This document shows positions 1 to 8,898 of a stretch of DNA of 64,000 nucleotides, in pieces. The stretch is from Rhodanobacteraceae bacterium (lineage in GTDB: Bacteria > Acidobacteriota > Terriglobia > Terriglobales > Acidobacteriaceae). A program made the translations under genes and the position numbers. The first letter of the stretch is position 1, and each line of letters opens with the position of its first letter. The stretch spans positions 1 to 64,000 of the forward strand of contig JANXWZ010000238.1 of assembly GCA_025350865.1 (NCBI GenBank). Reading direction: 5' to 3'. The notes under the pieces are model-generated. The model made no database searches and was not told the origin of the DNA. It saw only the letters and a list, made by a program, of their open reading frames with translations.

Positions 1-874
1 TCATGCGGTGGTGCTCGCGGCGCTTGTGGAGGTAGTTGGTGACGTCGGGGGAGAACTCGAAGAGCTGTCCGCCGAGCATGCCTTCCAATGTGACCACAAT
101 TCCGTTTTCGAGAGTGAGGCCCACTCCGCGCTCATCGGCGGGGTAGTAAGCGTTGGAGATGGCGCCTGAGATAAAGTTGCCGGCTACGTTCGAAACGTTG
201 AACTGAGTCTTACCGTTGTCGCCCTTGCAGATGAAAGTGCTGCGGGCGGAGTAGATGACGCGGGACACGATCGATCCCTTGCCCTTGCGAAAGTAGCGTG
301 GGTCTTGGTGGAGAATGACCGGGAGCAGGAAGTTGCCAATCAGGTTGCCGTCGACGTTGTCCAGATAGCTGGCGCCGCTGCGTTTGAAGTAACCGGCTGG
401 CCCCCAGTTATATCCGCGATGATCGTCTTCAATTTCACCAAGTCCGCCGCCTATGACAAAGGCGAGTGCGAAGGTGTAGGGGTCGATGATGGTGTGCCAG
501 GAGAGACTCCATTTCTGGCCGGGCGTCAGGGGGACAAATGCGCCGCCCATACTGACGTTGAAGTTGGGCATGATGCCGCCGATGCGTTGCTTCTCTTCGG
601 CTTTGATCTGGCGCTCGGCCTCTTCGCGCTCGCGAGCCTTGCGCTGCTCGGGGGTCTCCTGCGGAGAGGAGCTGGCGGGGGATGGAGTTGCCTGAGCCTG
701 AGTTTGGTCTTCCGAACTTGAGAAAGACGGGGAGTTGGGGAGACTTGTGGCATCACTGGAACTTGCCTCGAAAGTCGGGGAGGTAAAAGACGATTGGGCA
801 AACGACCGGGGAGTGCACACCAAGGCAAATAGAAGGATTGCGCTGGGGACAACGCGCGGTAGGGAAAAGATCAC
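1..874 (-). CDS. exported protein of unknown function (3' end outside window)
   Basis: An open frame runs from a GTG at 874-872 to the window edge without a stop, so the C-terminus is missing and at least 291 codons are present. An in-frame stop at 886-884 leaves this GTG as the first start. The N-terminus is a clear signal peptide (MIFSLPRVVPSAILLFALVC, then SFAQ), followed by a Ser/Thr/Pro-rich stretch and a charged helix of about 30 residues. After that come GGIMPNFNVSMGG and a region with LPVILHQDPRYFRKGKGS and FNVSNVAGNFISGAISNAYY. This layout resembles uncharacterised envelope proteins I associate with Acidobacteriota (memory, not a search). No enzyme motif is visible. Confidence 0.7.
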   Translation of the reverse strand, partial: MIFSLPRVVPSAILLFALVCTPRSFAQSSFTSPTFEASSSDATSLPNSPSFSSSEDQTQAQATPSPASSSPQETPEQRKAREREEAERQIKAEEKQRIGGIMPNFNVSMGGAFVPLTPGQKWSLSWHTIIDPYTFALAFVIGGGLGEIEDDHRGYNWGPAGYFKRSGASYLDNVDGNLIGNFLLPVILHQDPRYFRKGKGSIVSRVIYSARSTFICKGDNGKTQFNVSNVAGNFISGAISNAYYPADERGVGLTLENGIVVTLEGMLGGQLFEFSPDVTNYLHKRREHHRM

Positions 875-1066
875 GATGTAAGTTTATCCGGGATACGGTC
901 TTGGTTTAGGTGTTCACAAATTAGACGCTGCAAAGGGATCTCCGGACTCAAGTTGGTGATGAAATGCGAAATTCGCGCGTGACGACTGGCGTTAACTGCG
1001 GCATCAGAAGATTGCAACGGCCAAGGCTCCATTTGGCTTTACAGAGTGGCTGCATTTGCTTACCGT

Positions 1067-1297
1067 ATGGGGATGGACTACTCGCGGATCATCACGATTG
1101 AACCCGGAAGGCGGAGCGGCAAACCATGCATTCGCGGCACCAGGATCACAGTCATTGACGTGTTGGAATATCTTGCGTCCGGCATGACGCATGCGGAGAT
1201 ATTGGCCGATTTCCCGCAATTGAGTGTAGGCGACATCTTCGCTTGTCTGGCGTTCGCAGCAGACCGCGAGCGCAAGATGGAGATTGTGGCGGCGTGA
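1067..1297 (+). CDS. DUF433 family antitoxin
   Basis: This small protein of about 76 residues has the DUF433 signature RSGKPCIRGTRITVIDVLEYL followed by FPQLSVGDIFACLAFAADRE, a short helical domain related to winged-helix antitoxins. Starts at 1046 (GTG), 1067 and 1073 (both ATG) are in frame; family members usually begin just before the DYSRIITIEPG segment, so 1067 or 1073 is favoured. The stop overlaps the start of the next gene in a GTGA junction, so the two are almost certainly co-translated. With a DUF5615 partner this is a type II toxin-antitoxin arrangement, in which the antitoxin would bind the toxin and probably its own promoter. Confidence 0.85.
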   Translation: MGMDYSRIITIEPGRRSGKPCIRGTRITVIDVLEYLASGMTHAEILADFPQLSVGDIFACLAFAADRERKMEIVAA

Positions 1298-1632
1298 AGC
1301 TGCTGCTGGATGAACACTTGTCAGGGCGTTTAGTTGAGGCCTTGACTGATCTCTATCCAGAATCAGAGCAAGTTTTGCTTTTGGGGCTGGGCGGGGCAGC
1401 GGACGGCGCAGTGTGGGAGCATGCGAGAGTGCACGGCTTGGACATCGTGTCGAAGGATTCGGACTTCCGTGATCGAAGCATTCTATTGGGTTCTCCGCCG
1501 AAAGTAATCTGGCTACGCGTGGGGAATTGCTCGACAAGCGGAGTGGAGAAAGTGCTCCGTGCGCGATATGAGTCGATTCGCAGGTTTTGCGAAGAAGATT
1601 TAGGGAATTGTTTGGTTTTAGGCCCCGAATAA
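1294..1632 (+). CDS. DUF5615 PIN-like toxin
   Basis: The GTG at 1294 sits in the GTGA overlap with the antitoxin stop and gives a 112-residue protein starting VKLLLDEHLSGRLVEAL. DUF5615 proteins are compact PIN-like nucleases. The expected acidic residues are visible: D and E in LLDEHLS, and the D-x-D pattern in DIVSKDSDFRDRS, which is the likely metal-binding centre. The conserved PPKVIWLRVGN follows. Known family members sit next to DUF433 antitoxins and are presumed RNases; the target RNA cannot be told from sequence. A longer in-frame start at 1243 would lie inside the antitoxin and is unlikely. Confidence 0.82.
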   Translation: MKLLLDEHLSGRLVEALTDLYPESEQVLLLGLGGAADGAVWEHARVHGLDIVSKDSDFRDRSILLGSPPKVIWLRVGNCSTSGVEKVLRARYESIRRFCEEDLGNCLVLGPE

Positions 1633-1651
1633 TTCCGTGAACGTTTTGCAA

Positions 1652-1683
1652 CCACGTCTAAAAGACGAGACGTGGGCCACCCG
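1652..1683. repeat. intergenic hairpin, family A copy 1
   Basis: A perfect 8-base stem (CCACGTCT at 1652-1659, AGACGTGG at 1668-1675) is followed by GCCACCCG. Two other copies with the same 3' tail (TGGGGCACCCG or close) lie at 34079-34122 and 63391-63430, all between genes. It has no T-run, so it is a repeat rather than a standard terminator. Confidence 0.6.
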
Positions 1684-1760
1684 CTCTTCTGCCGATAACT
1701 GCTCCACATGTCCTTAGAACGAACGTGTTATGCTTCTCGCGACTACTAAGGAGAATCCCA

Positions 1761-2417
1761 TTGAGACTTCGTGCGTTCTGCGCGCTCTTTCTGTTTTCGT
1801 TCGTATTAAAGGCCATTTTTGCAAGCGACAAAAAAGCCTATAAGCATGCATCTGGATATCAGGTTGCCGTTCTTGATCAAACCATTCGTATACACACGGG
1901 AGGCGATACTACCCTTGGACGCACGTCAACCGACGCGAAACTTGATCAGGGTGGGCAAGGAGTCCACTTCCTGCATACGGATGCCGGCGACTACAGGGTT
2001 GAAGCGCCTGTAAATTCTGGCGCAAGCATCTTGGCAGCGATGGCCACACCGCAGTATCAGAGAGCACCCATAATCCACAACAAATGGTTCTTGGATAAAG
2101 TCCAGCCGAACACCAATGTGCTTTTTGCAGTGAAATGCGCCACGGCGAACAAGAAGCATCCTAACGAAACCGTTCGGTGCAGTTTCTGGTTCCCAGACCC
2201 TGACAGCGATAGCCACGAGTACTTGACCCTCGGGGACTTTACTCCGCTTATCGGGGGCGACGGTGCAAATACCACCAAGGTCGCAAACGCACTTTGCGGT
2301 ACTGGGAAGCTGAACCCAGATACGGAGGCTAAGCTATGCACTACGCCTCCATCTACTGTAACTATGCCGCCCGCGAGTGTGCCATCTTCTCCAGTTGAAC
2401 CGAAGCCACCTCAATAG
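1761..2417 (+). CDS. exported hypothetical protein with proline-rich tail
   Basis: The chosen start is TTG at 1761 because AAGGAG lies at 1748-1753, seven bases upstream; an upstream in-frame start at 1725 has no such site. The 218-residue product begins MRLRAFCALFLFSFVLKAIF, a signal peptide or N-terminal anchor. The mature part contains short aromatic and charged segments (NKWFLDKVQPNTNVLFAVK, RCSFWFPDPDSDSHEY), four cysteines that could pair, and a C-terminal Pro/Ser/Thr-rich tail. I do not recognise the family. It stands alone downstream of the toxin-antitoxin pair. Confidence 0.6.
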   Translation: MRLRAFCALFLFSFVLKAIFASDKKAYKHASGYQVAVLDQTIRIHTGGDTTLGRTSTDAKLDQGGQGVHFLHTDAGDYRVEAPVNSGASILAAMATPQYQRAPIIHNKWFLDKVQPNTNVLFAVKCATANKKHPNETVRCSFWFPDPDSDSHEYLTLGDFTPLIGGDGANTTKVANALCGTGKLNPDTEAKLCTTPPSTVTMPPASVPSSPVEPKPPQ

Positions 2418-2553
2418 CGCTAAATAGAGTGGTCGGAGAGCGTCGGATCGCAATGCTATGAAAATGTACCGCTGAGCGTGCCATTCCCTGATGGCAAATC
2501 AAACTTTCCTTCACCGGTATCAGGTCTTCGCACAATTCACAATCAGCCCGATA

Positions 2554-4542
2554 TTAGCTAAATAAAAACTCTTTGGTGCGAAGCTCCTTCACGGTGTCAC
2601 GAAGTTTGGCGGCTTTTTCGAATTCGAACTTCTTGGCGGCTTCGCGCATGTCGGATTCGAGTTTGGAGATGTAAACGTCGAGTTCGGCCTGCGTGGCGAA
2701 CTCGGGCATGCCTTCTGCTTCATCGATGAGGTCGGCGTAGTCGGCTTTGAGGATTCCGGCGAGGCCCATATCGATGTTGCTGATGATGGAGGCGGGTGTG
2801 ATGCCGTGCTCTTCGTTGTAGGCCTCCTGCTTTTCGCGGCGGCGGTTGGTTTCGTCGATAGCGCGCTGCATGGAGTCGGTCATTTTATCGGCGTATAAGA
2901 TCGCACGCCCTTCCAAATGGCGGGCGGCGCGACCGATCGTCTGGATCAGCGAACCCTGCGAACGCAGAAAGCCTTCCTTGTCGGCGTCGAGGATGGCTAC
3001 CAACGATACTTCGGGTAAGTCGAGACCCTCGCGGAGCAGGTTGATGCCGATAAGAACGTCGTACTCACCTTTACGCAGGTCTCGGAGTAGTTTGATGCGC
3101 TCAAGGGTTTCTATCTCGGAGTGCATGTAGCGGCAGCGAACGCCTACCTCGGTGTAGTAGTTGGCTAAGTCCTCTGACATGCGCTTTGTAAGAGTAGTAA
3201 CTAAGACGCGCTGGTTCAGGCGGACTCGTTCGCGAATTTCCGCGAGTAGGTCGTCGATCTGTCCTTTGACGGGACGAATTTCAAGCTGTGGGTCGACGAG
3301 TCCGGTCGGGCGGATGATCTGCTCGACGACGACTCCGGCGGCCTTGGTCAATTCATATGGGCCGGGGGTTGCAGAGACATAGATAATCTGACCGGTACGG
3401 CCTTCGAATTCGTCGAATTTCAAAGGCCGATTGTCCATCGCGCTGGGCAGGCGAAAGCCGTAGTCGACCAGGTTCTGCTTGCGGGAACGGTCGCCGTGCC
3501 ACATGCCGTGAAGCTGCGGAACGGTGACGTGGGACTCGTCGATGAAGAGGAGATAGTCGCGCGGGAAGTAGTCGAGCAGCGTGGGTGGAGGCTCGCCGGG
3601 AAGACGGCCAGAGAAGTGGCGTGAGTAATTTTCGATACCGTGGCAGTAGCCTACGGATTTAATCATTTCGAGATCGAATCTAGTGCGCTGGTGAATTCTT
3701 TGAGACTCGACTAATCTCCCTTGCGACTCTAACTCCTTTTCCCACCATTCCATTTCGAGCAGGATCGAATCGCTTGCGGCCTTCTTGCGTTCCGGCTGGA
3801 CGACATAGTGAGATTTCGGATAGATAGGCAGGCGCGAGTATTTCTGCTTGACTGTGCCGAAGAGCGGGTCGATCTGCGACAGCCCGTCAATCTCGTCGCC
3901 GAAGAGTTCGATGCGGTAGCCGTTCTCGTCGTAGGTTGGGTAGACCTCGATGATGTCGCCGCGGACGCGGAAGGTGCCGCGACGGAAGTCGACGTCATTG
4001 CGGTCGTATAGGATTTCGACGAGCCGCTTGGTGATGTCTTCGCGGCGGATCTTCTGGCCCTTTTCGAGCATCATCAGCATGCCGTAGTAGGCCTCCGGCG
4101 AGCCGAGACCGTAGATGCAGGAGACCGAGCTGACGATGATGGCGTCGCGCCGCTCGAACAGGGAGCGCGTCGCGGCGAGGCGGAGCTTGTCGAGCTCCTC
4201 GTTGATGGTCGATTCTTTTTCGATGAAGAGGTCGCCGGAGGGGATGTAGGCCTCGGGCTGGTAGTAGTCGTAGTAGGAGACGAAGTACTCGACCGCGTTG
4301 TTGGGGAAGAACTGCTTGAACTCGTGGTAAAGCTGTGCGGCGAGGGTCTTGTTGTGCGCGAGGATGAGCGCTGGCCGCTGGACGGTCTCGATGACCTTTG
4401 CCATGGTGAAGGTCTTGCCGGAGCCGGTGACGCCAAGGAGGACCTGATCCTTTTCGCCGGCGGCCAGACCAGAGACGAGTTCGGCGATGGCGCGGGGCTG
4501 GTCGCCCTGGGGTTTGTACGGGGTGTTGAGCTGAAACTCCAT
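2554..4542 (-). CDS. uvrB: excinuclease ABC subunit B
   Basis: This 662-residue protein is the damage-verification helicase of nucleotide excision repair, acting with UvrA and UvrC on the nucleoid. Walker A is GVTGSGKT (K43). The beta-hairpin region [11 protein letters not shown], the DEAH-like IDESHVT box, the helicase motif VSATPGPYE and QTIGRAARH are all present. The UVR domain that binds UvrC closes the protein ([20 protein letters not shown]). Length is normal for the family. It is divergent from the phosphatase gene with only 44 bases between them, so the two promoters must overlap. I saw no obvious SOS box there. Confidence 0.98.
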   Translation of the reverse strand: MEFQLNTPYKPQGDQPRAIAELVSGLAAGEKDQVLLGVTGSGKTFTMAKVIETVQRPALILAHNKTLAAQLYHEFKQFFPNNAVEYFVSYYDYYQPEAYIPSGDLFIEKESTINEELDKLRLAATRSLFERRDAIIVSSVSCIYGLGSPEAYYGMLMMLEKGQKIRREDITKRLVEILYDRNDVDFRRGTFRVRGDIIEVYPTYDENGYRIELFGDEIDGLSQIDPLFGTVKQKYSRLPIYPKSHYVVQPERKKAASDSILLEMEWWEKELESQGRLVESQRIHQRTRFDLEMIKSVGYCHGIENYSRHFSGRLPGEPPPTLLDYFPRDYLLFIDESHVTVPQLHGMWHGDRSRKQNLVDYGFRLPSAMDNRPLKFDEFEGRTGQIIYVSATPGPYELTKAAGVVVEQIIRPTGLVDPQLEIRPVKGQIDDLLAEIRERVRLNQRVLVTTLTKRMSEDLANYYTEVGVRCRYMHSEIETLERIKLLRDLRKGEYDVLIGINLLREGLDLPEVSLVAILDADKEGFLRSQGSLIQTIGRAARHLEGRAILYADKMTDSMQRAIDETNRRREKQEAYNEEHGITPASIISNIDMGLAGILKADYADLIDEAEGMPEFATQAELDVYISKLESDMREAAKKFEFEKAAKLRDTVKELRTKEFLFS

Positions 4543-4586
4543 CTCTGTAGGATAAAGGAATACACGAATAGAGAGGGGGAGCCGTA

Positions 4587-5177
4587 ATGGGTGTGGAGCT
4601 TTGGTTGATTAGACATGGGGAGACGGCGTGGAGTCTTAGCGGCGCGCATACGAGCCGAACGGACCTTCCGCTAACCGAGCAGGGCCGGGAGCGGGCCGTG
4701 AAGCTAGGCGAATACCTGGAGACTACGGCGTTTGCGAAGGTGCTGGTGAGCCCGATGTCGAGAGCACGGGATACCTGCGAGATCGCTGGGTTTGGGGCGC
4801 GGGCGGTGGTCGATCAGGGGCTGATGGAGTGGGATTACGGTGAGGCTGAAGGGAAGACCACACCGGAGCTGCGGACGATGTACAACGATCCGGATTGGGG
4901 CGTCTGGAATCGCGAGCTGGTGGGCGGCGAGCGAGTGGAACATGTGGGCGAGCGGGCTGACGGCGTGATAGCTCGGGCCTTGGACGGAGCTCCCGAACAT
5001 GGCAAGGTTGCAATGTTTGCTCATGCGCATATTCTGCGGATCCTGACGGCTCGCTGGATTGGGCTGGGGGCGCGCGGCGGAAGCCATTTTGTGCTGGGCA
5101 CGGGGAGCGTTAGCGTGCTGAGTTGGGAGCGGGAGACGCGGGTGGTCCAGAAGTGGAATCGAACGTTTGATGAGTAG
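4587..5177 (+). CDS. histidine phosphatase family protein
   Basis: This 196-residue branch-1 histidine phosphatase carries [10 protein letters not shown] (H10 as the phospho-accepting histidine), [14 protein letters not shown], the acid/base region [12 protein letters not shown] and the second histidine in [11 protein letters not shown]. Such enzymes hydrolyse small phosphoesters through a phosphohistidine intermediate; the substrate cannot be read from the sequence. The start ATG follows AGGGGGAG. The stop overlaps the start region of the cellulase gene, suggesting translational coupling into the next two genes. Confidence 0.9.
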   Translation: MGVELWLIRHGETAWSLSGAHTSRTDLPLTEQGRERAVKLGEYLETTAFAKVLVSPMSRARDTCEIAGFGARAVVDQGLMEWDYGEAEGKTTPELRTMYNDPDWGVWNRELVGGERVEHVGERADGVIARALDGAPEHGKVAMFAHAHILRILTARWIGLGARGGSHFVLGTGSVSVLSWERETRVVQKWNRTFDE

Positions 5178-6336
5178 CTGCGATGATGGTCGAATGGGAT
5201 CGATACAGGGCGGAAGAGTGAATAGTTGGGTGCGACTCGCGTTGGGTGCGTTGTTGCTTGTGGGGCCGGCAGCAGCGCAGCATGGGAAAAGCCTTGCGTT
5301 CCAGCGTGCGGAGCACCTGCGCAAAGGCATCAACCTGAGCGCGTGGTATGCCCAGACACGCGACTTTACGCCGCAGCGGATGGATAGCTATACGACTCCA
5401 GCGGATTTCCAGACGATCAAGAGCCTGGGCTTTGACCATGTTCGACTGAGCATCGATCCGGAGCCGCTGATCGCCGATTCGCAGCTTGGGTCCTTGAAGA
5501 TTGAACCGATGGCTCGGCTGGACAGGACGGTGAAGCAGTTGACCGACGCGGGGCTGAATGTCGTGTTGGATATTCATCCTGAAGAGAGTTGGAAGGGCCA
5601 GTTGACGCAGGGAGATGACGCAGTCGAACGGTTCTGCGCGTTTTGGACGACGTTTGCGGAGCACTTTGCGGCGCTTGATCCGGAGAAGGTTTTCTTTGAG
5701 GTGATGAACGAGCCAACGCTGGCTGATCTGTATCGGTGGCAGGGCATTCAGGCGCGGACGATTGCGCGGATTCGTGCGGTTGCTCCCCGCCATACGCTCA
5801 TTGCCACGGCGTCGATGTACAGCGGCATTGACAACCTGCTGGCCATGGAACCGGTGCGCGACGAGAACGTGATCTACACGTTCCACGACTACAACCCGAT
5901 GTGGTTTACGCATCAGGGCGCGACGTGGGGATCGCAGGGCTGGGTGTTTGTGCGCGGGGTGCCGTATCCTTCGACGCCGGAAAATGTGCAAGCAATTCTT
6001 GGCCAGCAACAGGACGAGCGGGAACGGATTTGGTTGCAGCGCTATGGCTGGGAGCGGTGGGATGCGGCACGTGTCGGGGCGGAGGTCGCAACGATGTTTG
6101 AGTGGGCGCAGAAGCGCGGGGTCCCGCTGTATTGCGGCGAGTTTGGCGTTTACAAGCAGTATGCCGACGCGAAGGCGCGGGCGATGTGGATCAGCGACAT
6201 GCGGAATGCGCTGGAAGCAAAGCATATCGGATGGGCGATGTGGGACTACCAGGGCGGATTTGGAATTGTGACCAAAGGCAGCGGCGGGACGGTGGTAGAC
6301 CAGTCGGTAGTGACGGCGCTGGGGTTGAAGAAGTGA
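5170..6336 (+). CDS. glycoside hydrolase family 5 (cellulase-like), secreted
   Basis: The product has the GH5 pattern: GINLSAW near the N-terminus, FDHVRLSIDPEP on an early strand, the catalytic acid in FFEVMNEP (E181 from the 5170 start), YTFHDYNPMWFTHQG, and the nucleophile in YCGEFGVYKQ (E324). It should cleave beta-1,4-linked glucan or mannan outside the cytoplasm. A signal peptide is visible (WVRLALGALLLVGPAAAQ). The start is uncertain: ATG at 5170 overlaps the upstream stop, while ATG 5194 and GTG 5218 would also keep the signal peptide. Its stop overlaps the next gene by four bases. Confidence 0.9.
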   Translation: MSSCDDGRMGSIQGGRVNSWVRLALGALLLVGPAAAQHGKSLAFQRAEHLRKGINLSAWYAQTRDFTPQRMDSYTTPADFQTIKSLGFDHVRLSIDPEPLIADSQLGSLKIEPMARLDRTVKQLTDAGLNVVLDIHPEESWKGQLTQGDDAVERFCAFWTTFAEHFAALDPEKVFFEVMNEPTLADLYRWQGIQARTIARIRAVAPRHTLIATASMYSGIDNLLAMEPVRDENVIYTFHDYNPMWFTHQGATWGSQGWVFVRGVPYPSTPENVQAILGQQQDERERIWLQRYGWERWDAARVGAEVATMFEWAQKRGVPLYCGEFGVYKQYADAKARAMWISDMRNALEAKHIGWAMWDYQGGFGIVTKGSGGTVVDQSVVTALGLKK

Positions 6337-7031
6337 GCTTAAGATTCATCCCCAAGCTGTTGGTGTTCGATCTGGATGGCACGCTGATCGACTCGCGCCA
6401 GGACCTGGTCAACTCGGTGAATGCGATGCTAGCCCACTATGGGAAGGCGGAGCTCAGCGACGGGACTGTGACTTCATACATTGGGGATGGGGCGGGTGTG
6501 CTGGTGCGGCGCGCTCTGGCGCACGCCCACATTATCGCGGATGAACCGGACCCGCACGACGATGCGTTTGTCGAGGAGGCGCTGGACTGGTTCATCGAGT
6601 ATTACAAGATGCACAAGGTGGATTGCACGACCGTTTATCCAGGGGTAGTGGAATCGCTGCAGACGATTCGCCACGGGCATCCCGCGTTGCCGATGGCCGT
6701 GCTGACCAATAAGCCGGTGTATCCGTCGCGGGAAATCTGCCGGGTGCTTGGGTTGTCGCGATTCTTCTTTGCCAATTACGGCGGGAACTCATTTGCGACG
6801 AAGAAACCCGATCCGGAGGGGTTGCTGACGCTGATCGCCGAAGCCGGTGTAACGGCAGGCGAGACGGTGATGGTGGGCGACACCCATGTGGACGTGGAGA
6901 CTGCCCGGGCGTGCGGCGCGATTTCGCTGGGATGTACCTTTGGCTTGTCGCCGGAGACGCTTAAAGCGGCGAGGCCAGACTTCAGCGTAGATCACGCTTC
7001 GGACTGGCCTCGAGTGCTGGGGCTGGGTTGA
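6333..7031 (+). CDS. HAD-family hydrolase, phosphoglycolate phosphatase-like
   Basis: The start GTG at 6333 forms a GTGA overlap with the cellulase stop, giving 232 residues. HAD motif I is VFDLDGTLID (D13 nucleophile, D15), motif II lies in MAVLTNKP, motif III is the lysine in TKKPDPEG, and motif IV is VMVGDTHVDVETA. A helical cap lies between motifs I and II, as in phosphoglycolate phosphatase (Gph) and pyrophosphatase (PpaX) types. The exact phosphoester is not decided by sequence. An upstream in-frame extension to 6102 would lie wholly inside the cellulase gene and is rejected. Confidence 0.88.
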   Translation: MSLRFIPKLLVFDLDGTLIDSRQDLVNSVNAMLAHYGKAELSDGTVTSYIGDGAGVLVRRALAHAHIIADEPDPHDDAFVEEALDWFIEYYKMHKVDCTTVYPGVVESLQTIRHGHPALPMAVLTNKPVYPSREICRVLGLSRFFFANYGGNSFATKKPDPEGLLTLIAEAGVTAGETVMVGDTHVDVETARACGAISLGCTFGLSPETLKAARPDFSVDHASDWPRVLGLG

Positions 7032-7034
7032 GGG

Positions 7035-7877
7035 CTAGTTGATTTCGATGTCGCCGGAACCGGTGTGGGCTTCGAGCGCGGCACCTCCACCATTCAGCGG
7101 GGCGGAGAGGTGATGGTGTTCGCTGGAATTGCCTGCAATGCGGATGGTGCCGGAGCCGGTGGTGGCATTAACGCTGAGGTGTGAGTCTTTGCCGACGTGG
7201 GCGCGGATGGAACCGGAGCCGGACTGCAGTTTGGAGGGGCCGGTGAGGGCGCCGTTGGCTTCGATGTCGCCGGAACCAGTGCGTGCGGTCAGCGGGCCGT
7301 TGAGGCCGTTGATGCGGATGGAACCGGAGCCGGTGGAAGCCTTGACCTCGCCGCTGGCCTGCTGCTGCAGTTCAATGTCTCCCGAGCCGGAATGCAGGTC
7401 AGAGGGACCGCCGATGCCGTGGGCGCGGATGGAACCTGAGCCGGTCGAGCCCTTGAGGAAGCGCCCCACATTGTCGACTTCCACATCGCCTGAGCCGGAG
7501 CGGAGATCGAGCGCAACACCCTTCGGGGCAGAGATTTCGTAGTCGATGCTGATGTTGTTATAGCGACGACGGTCTTCGGCATCCACTTCGCCGATGCGGA
7601 TGTCCTTGCCGTTCTGGGTGATGGGGGGATTCGCGGAGATCTGCTTGATGCGCTCTTCGATGTCGCCACCAGCGTTCCAGCCGGCGTGGACGTGAGCCTT
7701 GATGTGGACCTCTGAGTCTGAACCGGGAAAGATATGAATGCCGCCTGAGCCGGTAGAGACGTAGACGTCGGTCGCACCGGACACGTGCAGTGTGCGCTCG
7801 AAGTCGCCAGCATGTGCGGCGACGGTGAGCAAGACGGTTGCGAACAGGGCGGGGAGAATCTGGCTGCGCAGGTGCAT
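7035..7877 (-). CDS. DUF4097-type beta-strand repeat protein, exported
   Basis: The ATG at 7877 follows AAGGAG and begins a signal peptide (MHLRSQILPALFATVLLTV, then AAHAGDF), giving 280 residues. From about residue 115 onward the protein is built of a two-beat repeat in which a TGSGSIR unit alternates with a SGSGDIE unit, each about 20 residues, ending GSGDIEIN. This is the regular parallel beta-solenoid expected of the DUF4097 adhesin-like fold. Function is unknown; the location is periplasm or cell surface. It is convergent with the HAD gene, with three bases between stops. Confidence 0.82.
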   Translation of the reverse strand: MHLRSQILPALFATVLLTVAAHAGDFERTLHVSGATDVYVSTGSGGIHIFPGSDSEVHIKAHVHAGWNAGGDIEERIKQISANPPITQNGKDIRIGEVDAEDRRRYNNISIDYEISAPKGVALDLRSGSGDVEVDNVGRFLKGSTGSGSIRAHGIGGPSDLHSGSGDIELQQQASGEVKASTGSGSIRINGLNGPLTARTGSGDIEANGALTGPSKLQSGSGSIRAHVGKDSHLSVNATTGSGTIRIAGNSSEHHHLSAPLNGGGAALEAHTGSGDIEIN

Positions 7878-7979
7878 GGCTACTCCTTTGATCGGGGCTT
7901 CAATTGGCGGAAACACAAACCCGTCAAATAGTACGCGGTGAGAATCGGTTTGGTTCCCTAGATTCGAAGTCTACTGAAA

Positions 7980-8585
7980 TCAGGAGTATTTCCGCAGGAT
8001 CCCGAGAACCTTGCCCTGGATCGTGACGTTGGCGGCGGGCGCGTAAATGGGCGCCATCTCTGCGTTCGAAGGCTGAAGGCGAATCATGCTGCCCTCGCGG
8101 TAGAAGCGTTTGAGGGTCGCGTCGGCTCCGTCGATCAGGGCGACCACGATCTCGCCTTCGCGGGCAGTACGGGTCCTTTCCACTAGCACGTAATCTCCGG
8201 AAACGATGTGCTCGTCGCGCATGGAGTCGCCGCGGACCTCCAAGGCGAAAACCTCGCGGTTGCCGATGATGTCTCCGAGCGAGATGGATTCGGCCGTCTC
8301 AATTGCCTCGACGGGTTGGCCGGCGGCGATGCGTCCGAGGAGCGGTAGACGCTCGAAACCTTTCTTGTTGGTACGCGGCGGGAGCACATCGATGGACCGA
8401 CTGCGGTTGTGCGCACGCTGCAGCAGGCCTTTGTTCTGGAGATTGGTGATGTGCTTGTGGACGGTTGCAAGGGAGTTGAGGCCCAGACCGGATGCAATCT
8501 CCTCATAGGAAGGGGAGTATCCGTTCTTAGTGGTGAAGCCGGAGAGGAAGTCGATTACTTCTTTTTGCCGCCGGGTGATAGCCAT
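7980..8585 (-). CDS. lexA: SOS transcriptional repressor LexA
   Basis: The 201-residue protein has the N-terminal winged helix (QKEVIDFLSGFTTKNGYSPS, then EEIASGLGLNSLATVHKHI) and the S24 peptidase domain. The self-cleavage site is A88-G89 in RIAAGQP. The catalytic serine is S121 in RGDSMRDEHI and the general-base lysine is K159 in ATLKRF. RecA filaments should trigger cleavage and de-repress SOS genes. The operator sequence used here is not evident; the upstream region holds the repeated hexamer GCGAAT but no clean palindrome that I would call a box. Confidence 0.97.
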   Translation of the reverse strand: MAITRRQKEVIDFLSGFTTKNGYSPSYEEIASGLGLNSLATVHKHITNLQNKGLLQRAHNRSRSIDVLPPRTNKKGFERLPLLGRIAAGQPVEAIETAESISLGDIIGNREVFALEVRGDSMRDEHIVSGDYVLVERTRTAREGEIVVALIDGADATLKRFYREGSMIRLQPSNAEMAPIYAPAANVTIQGKVLGILRKYS

Positions 8586-8898
8586 GGGGGAATTGTAGCG
8601 AATAAAAAGCGAATTGCAAGTGCTAATGCAGATTCCCGTGCACGGAAAGGGGGATGGGCTGGCGATGAACCACAGGTGGCACTGGAAATCAGGGGTGTTT
8701 CAAACTCATTTTGGGCATCGGTCCTGAATTGGAACTTTGCCAATCCATGTGATCGAGAAAACCATATGCGCTGCACTCAATCAAGGTGAAGGTAAGAAGG
8801 TAATGTTCCTTCGCATCCGAAAGTAATGTGCGGTCGCGATGGGTTGTTGCCAGAGAAACCTCTGATTCTGACAAGCATGACCACCGGAGATATAAGGG
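8586..8898. other. 313-base divergent intergenic region, lexA / response regulator
   Basis: No convincing gene is present. The lexA-proximal side is A/T-richer and contains two GCGAAT hexamers 13 bases apart (8598 and 8611). The distal end carries ATAAGGG, ten bases before the response-regulator ATG, as a ribosome-binding site. Promoters for both flanking genes must lie here, but I cannot place them with confidence. Confidence 0.5.

Noticed and set aside
526-852. 108-codon minus-strand frame near the left edge
   Set aside because: It is Pro/Arg/Ser-rich and lies in the wrong frame of the real exported protein (1-874), whose frame runs off the window and has a proper signal peptide.
6102-6332. 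N-terminal extension of the HAD phosphatase inside the cellulase gene
   Set aside because: The extension is frame-shifted cellulase sequence; GTG 6333 in a GTGA overlap gives the normal family length.
8677-8697. TGGCACTGGAAATCAGG in the lexA-regulator gap as a sigma-54 -24/-12 element
   Set aside because: The -12 half (TTGC) is absent at the required distance.
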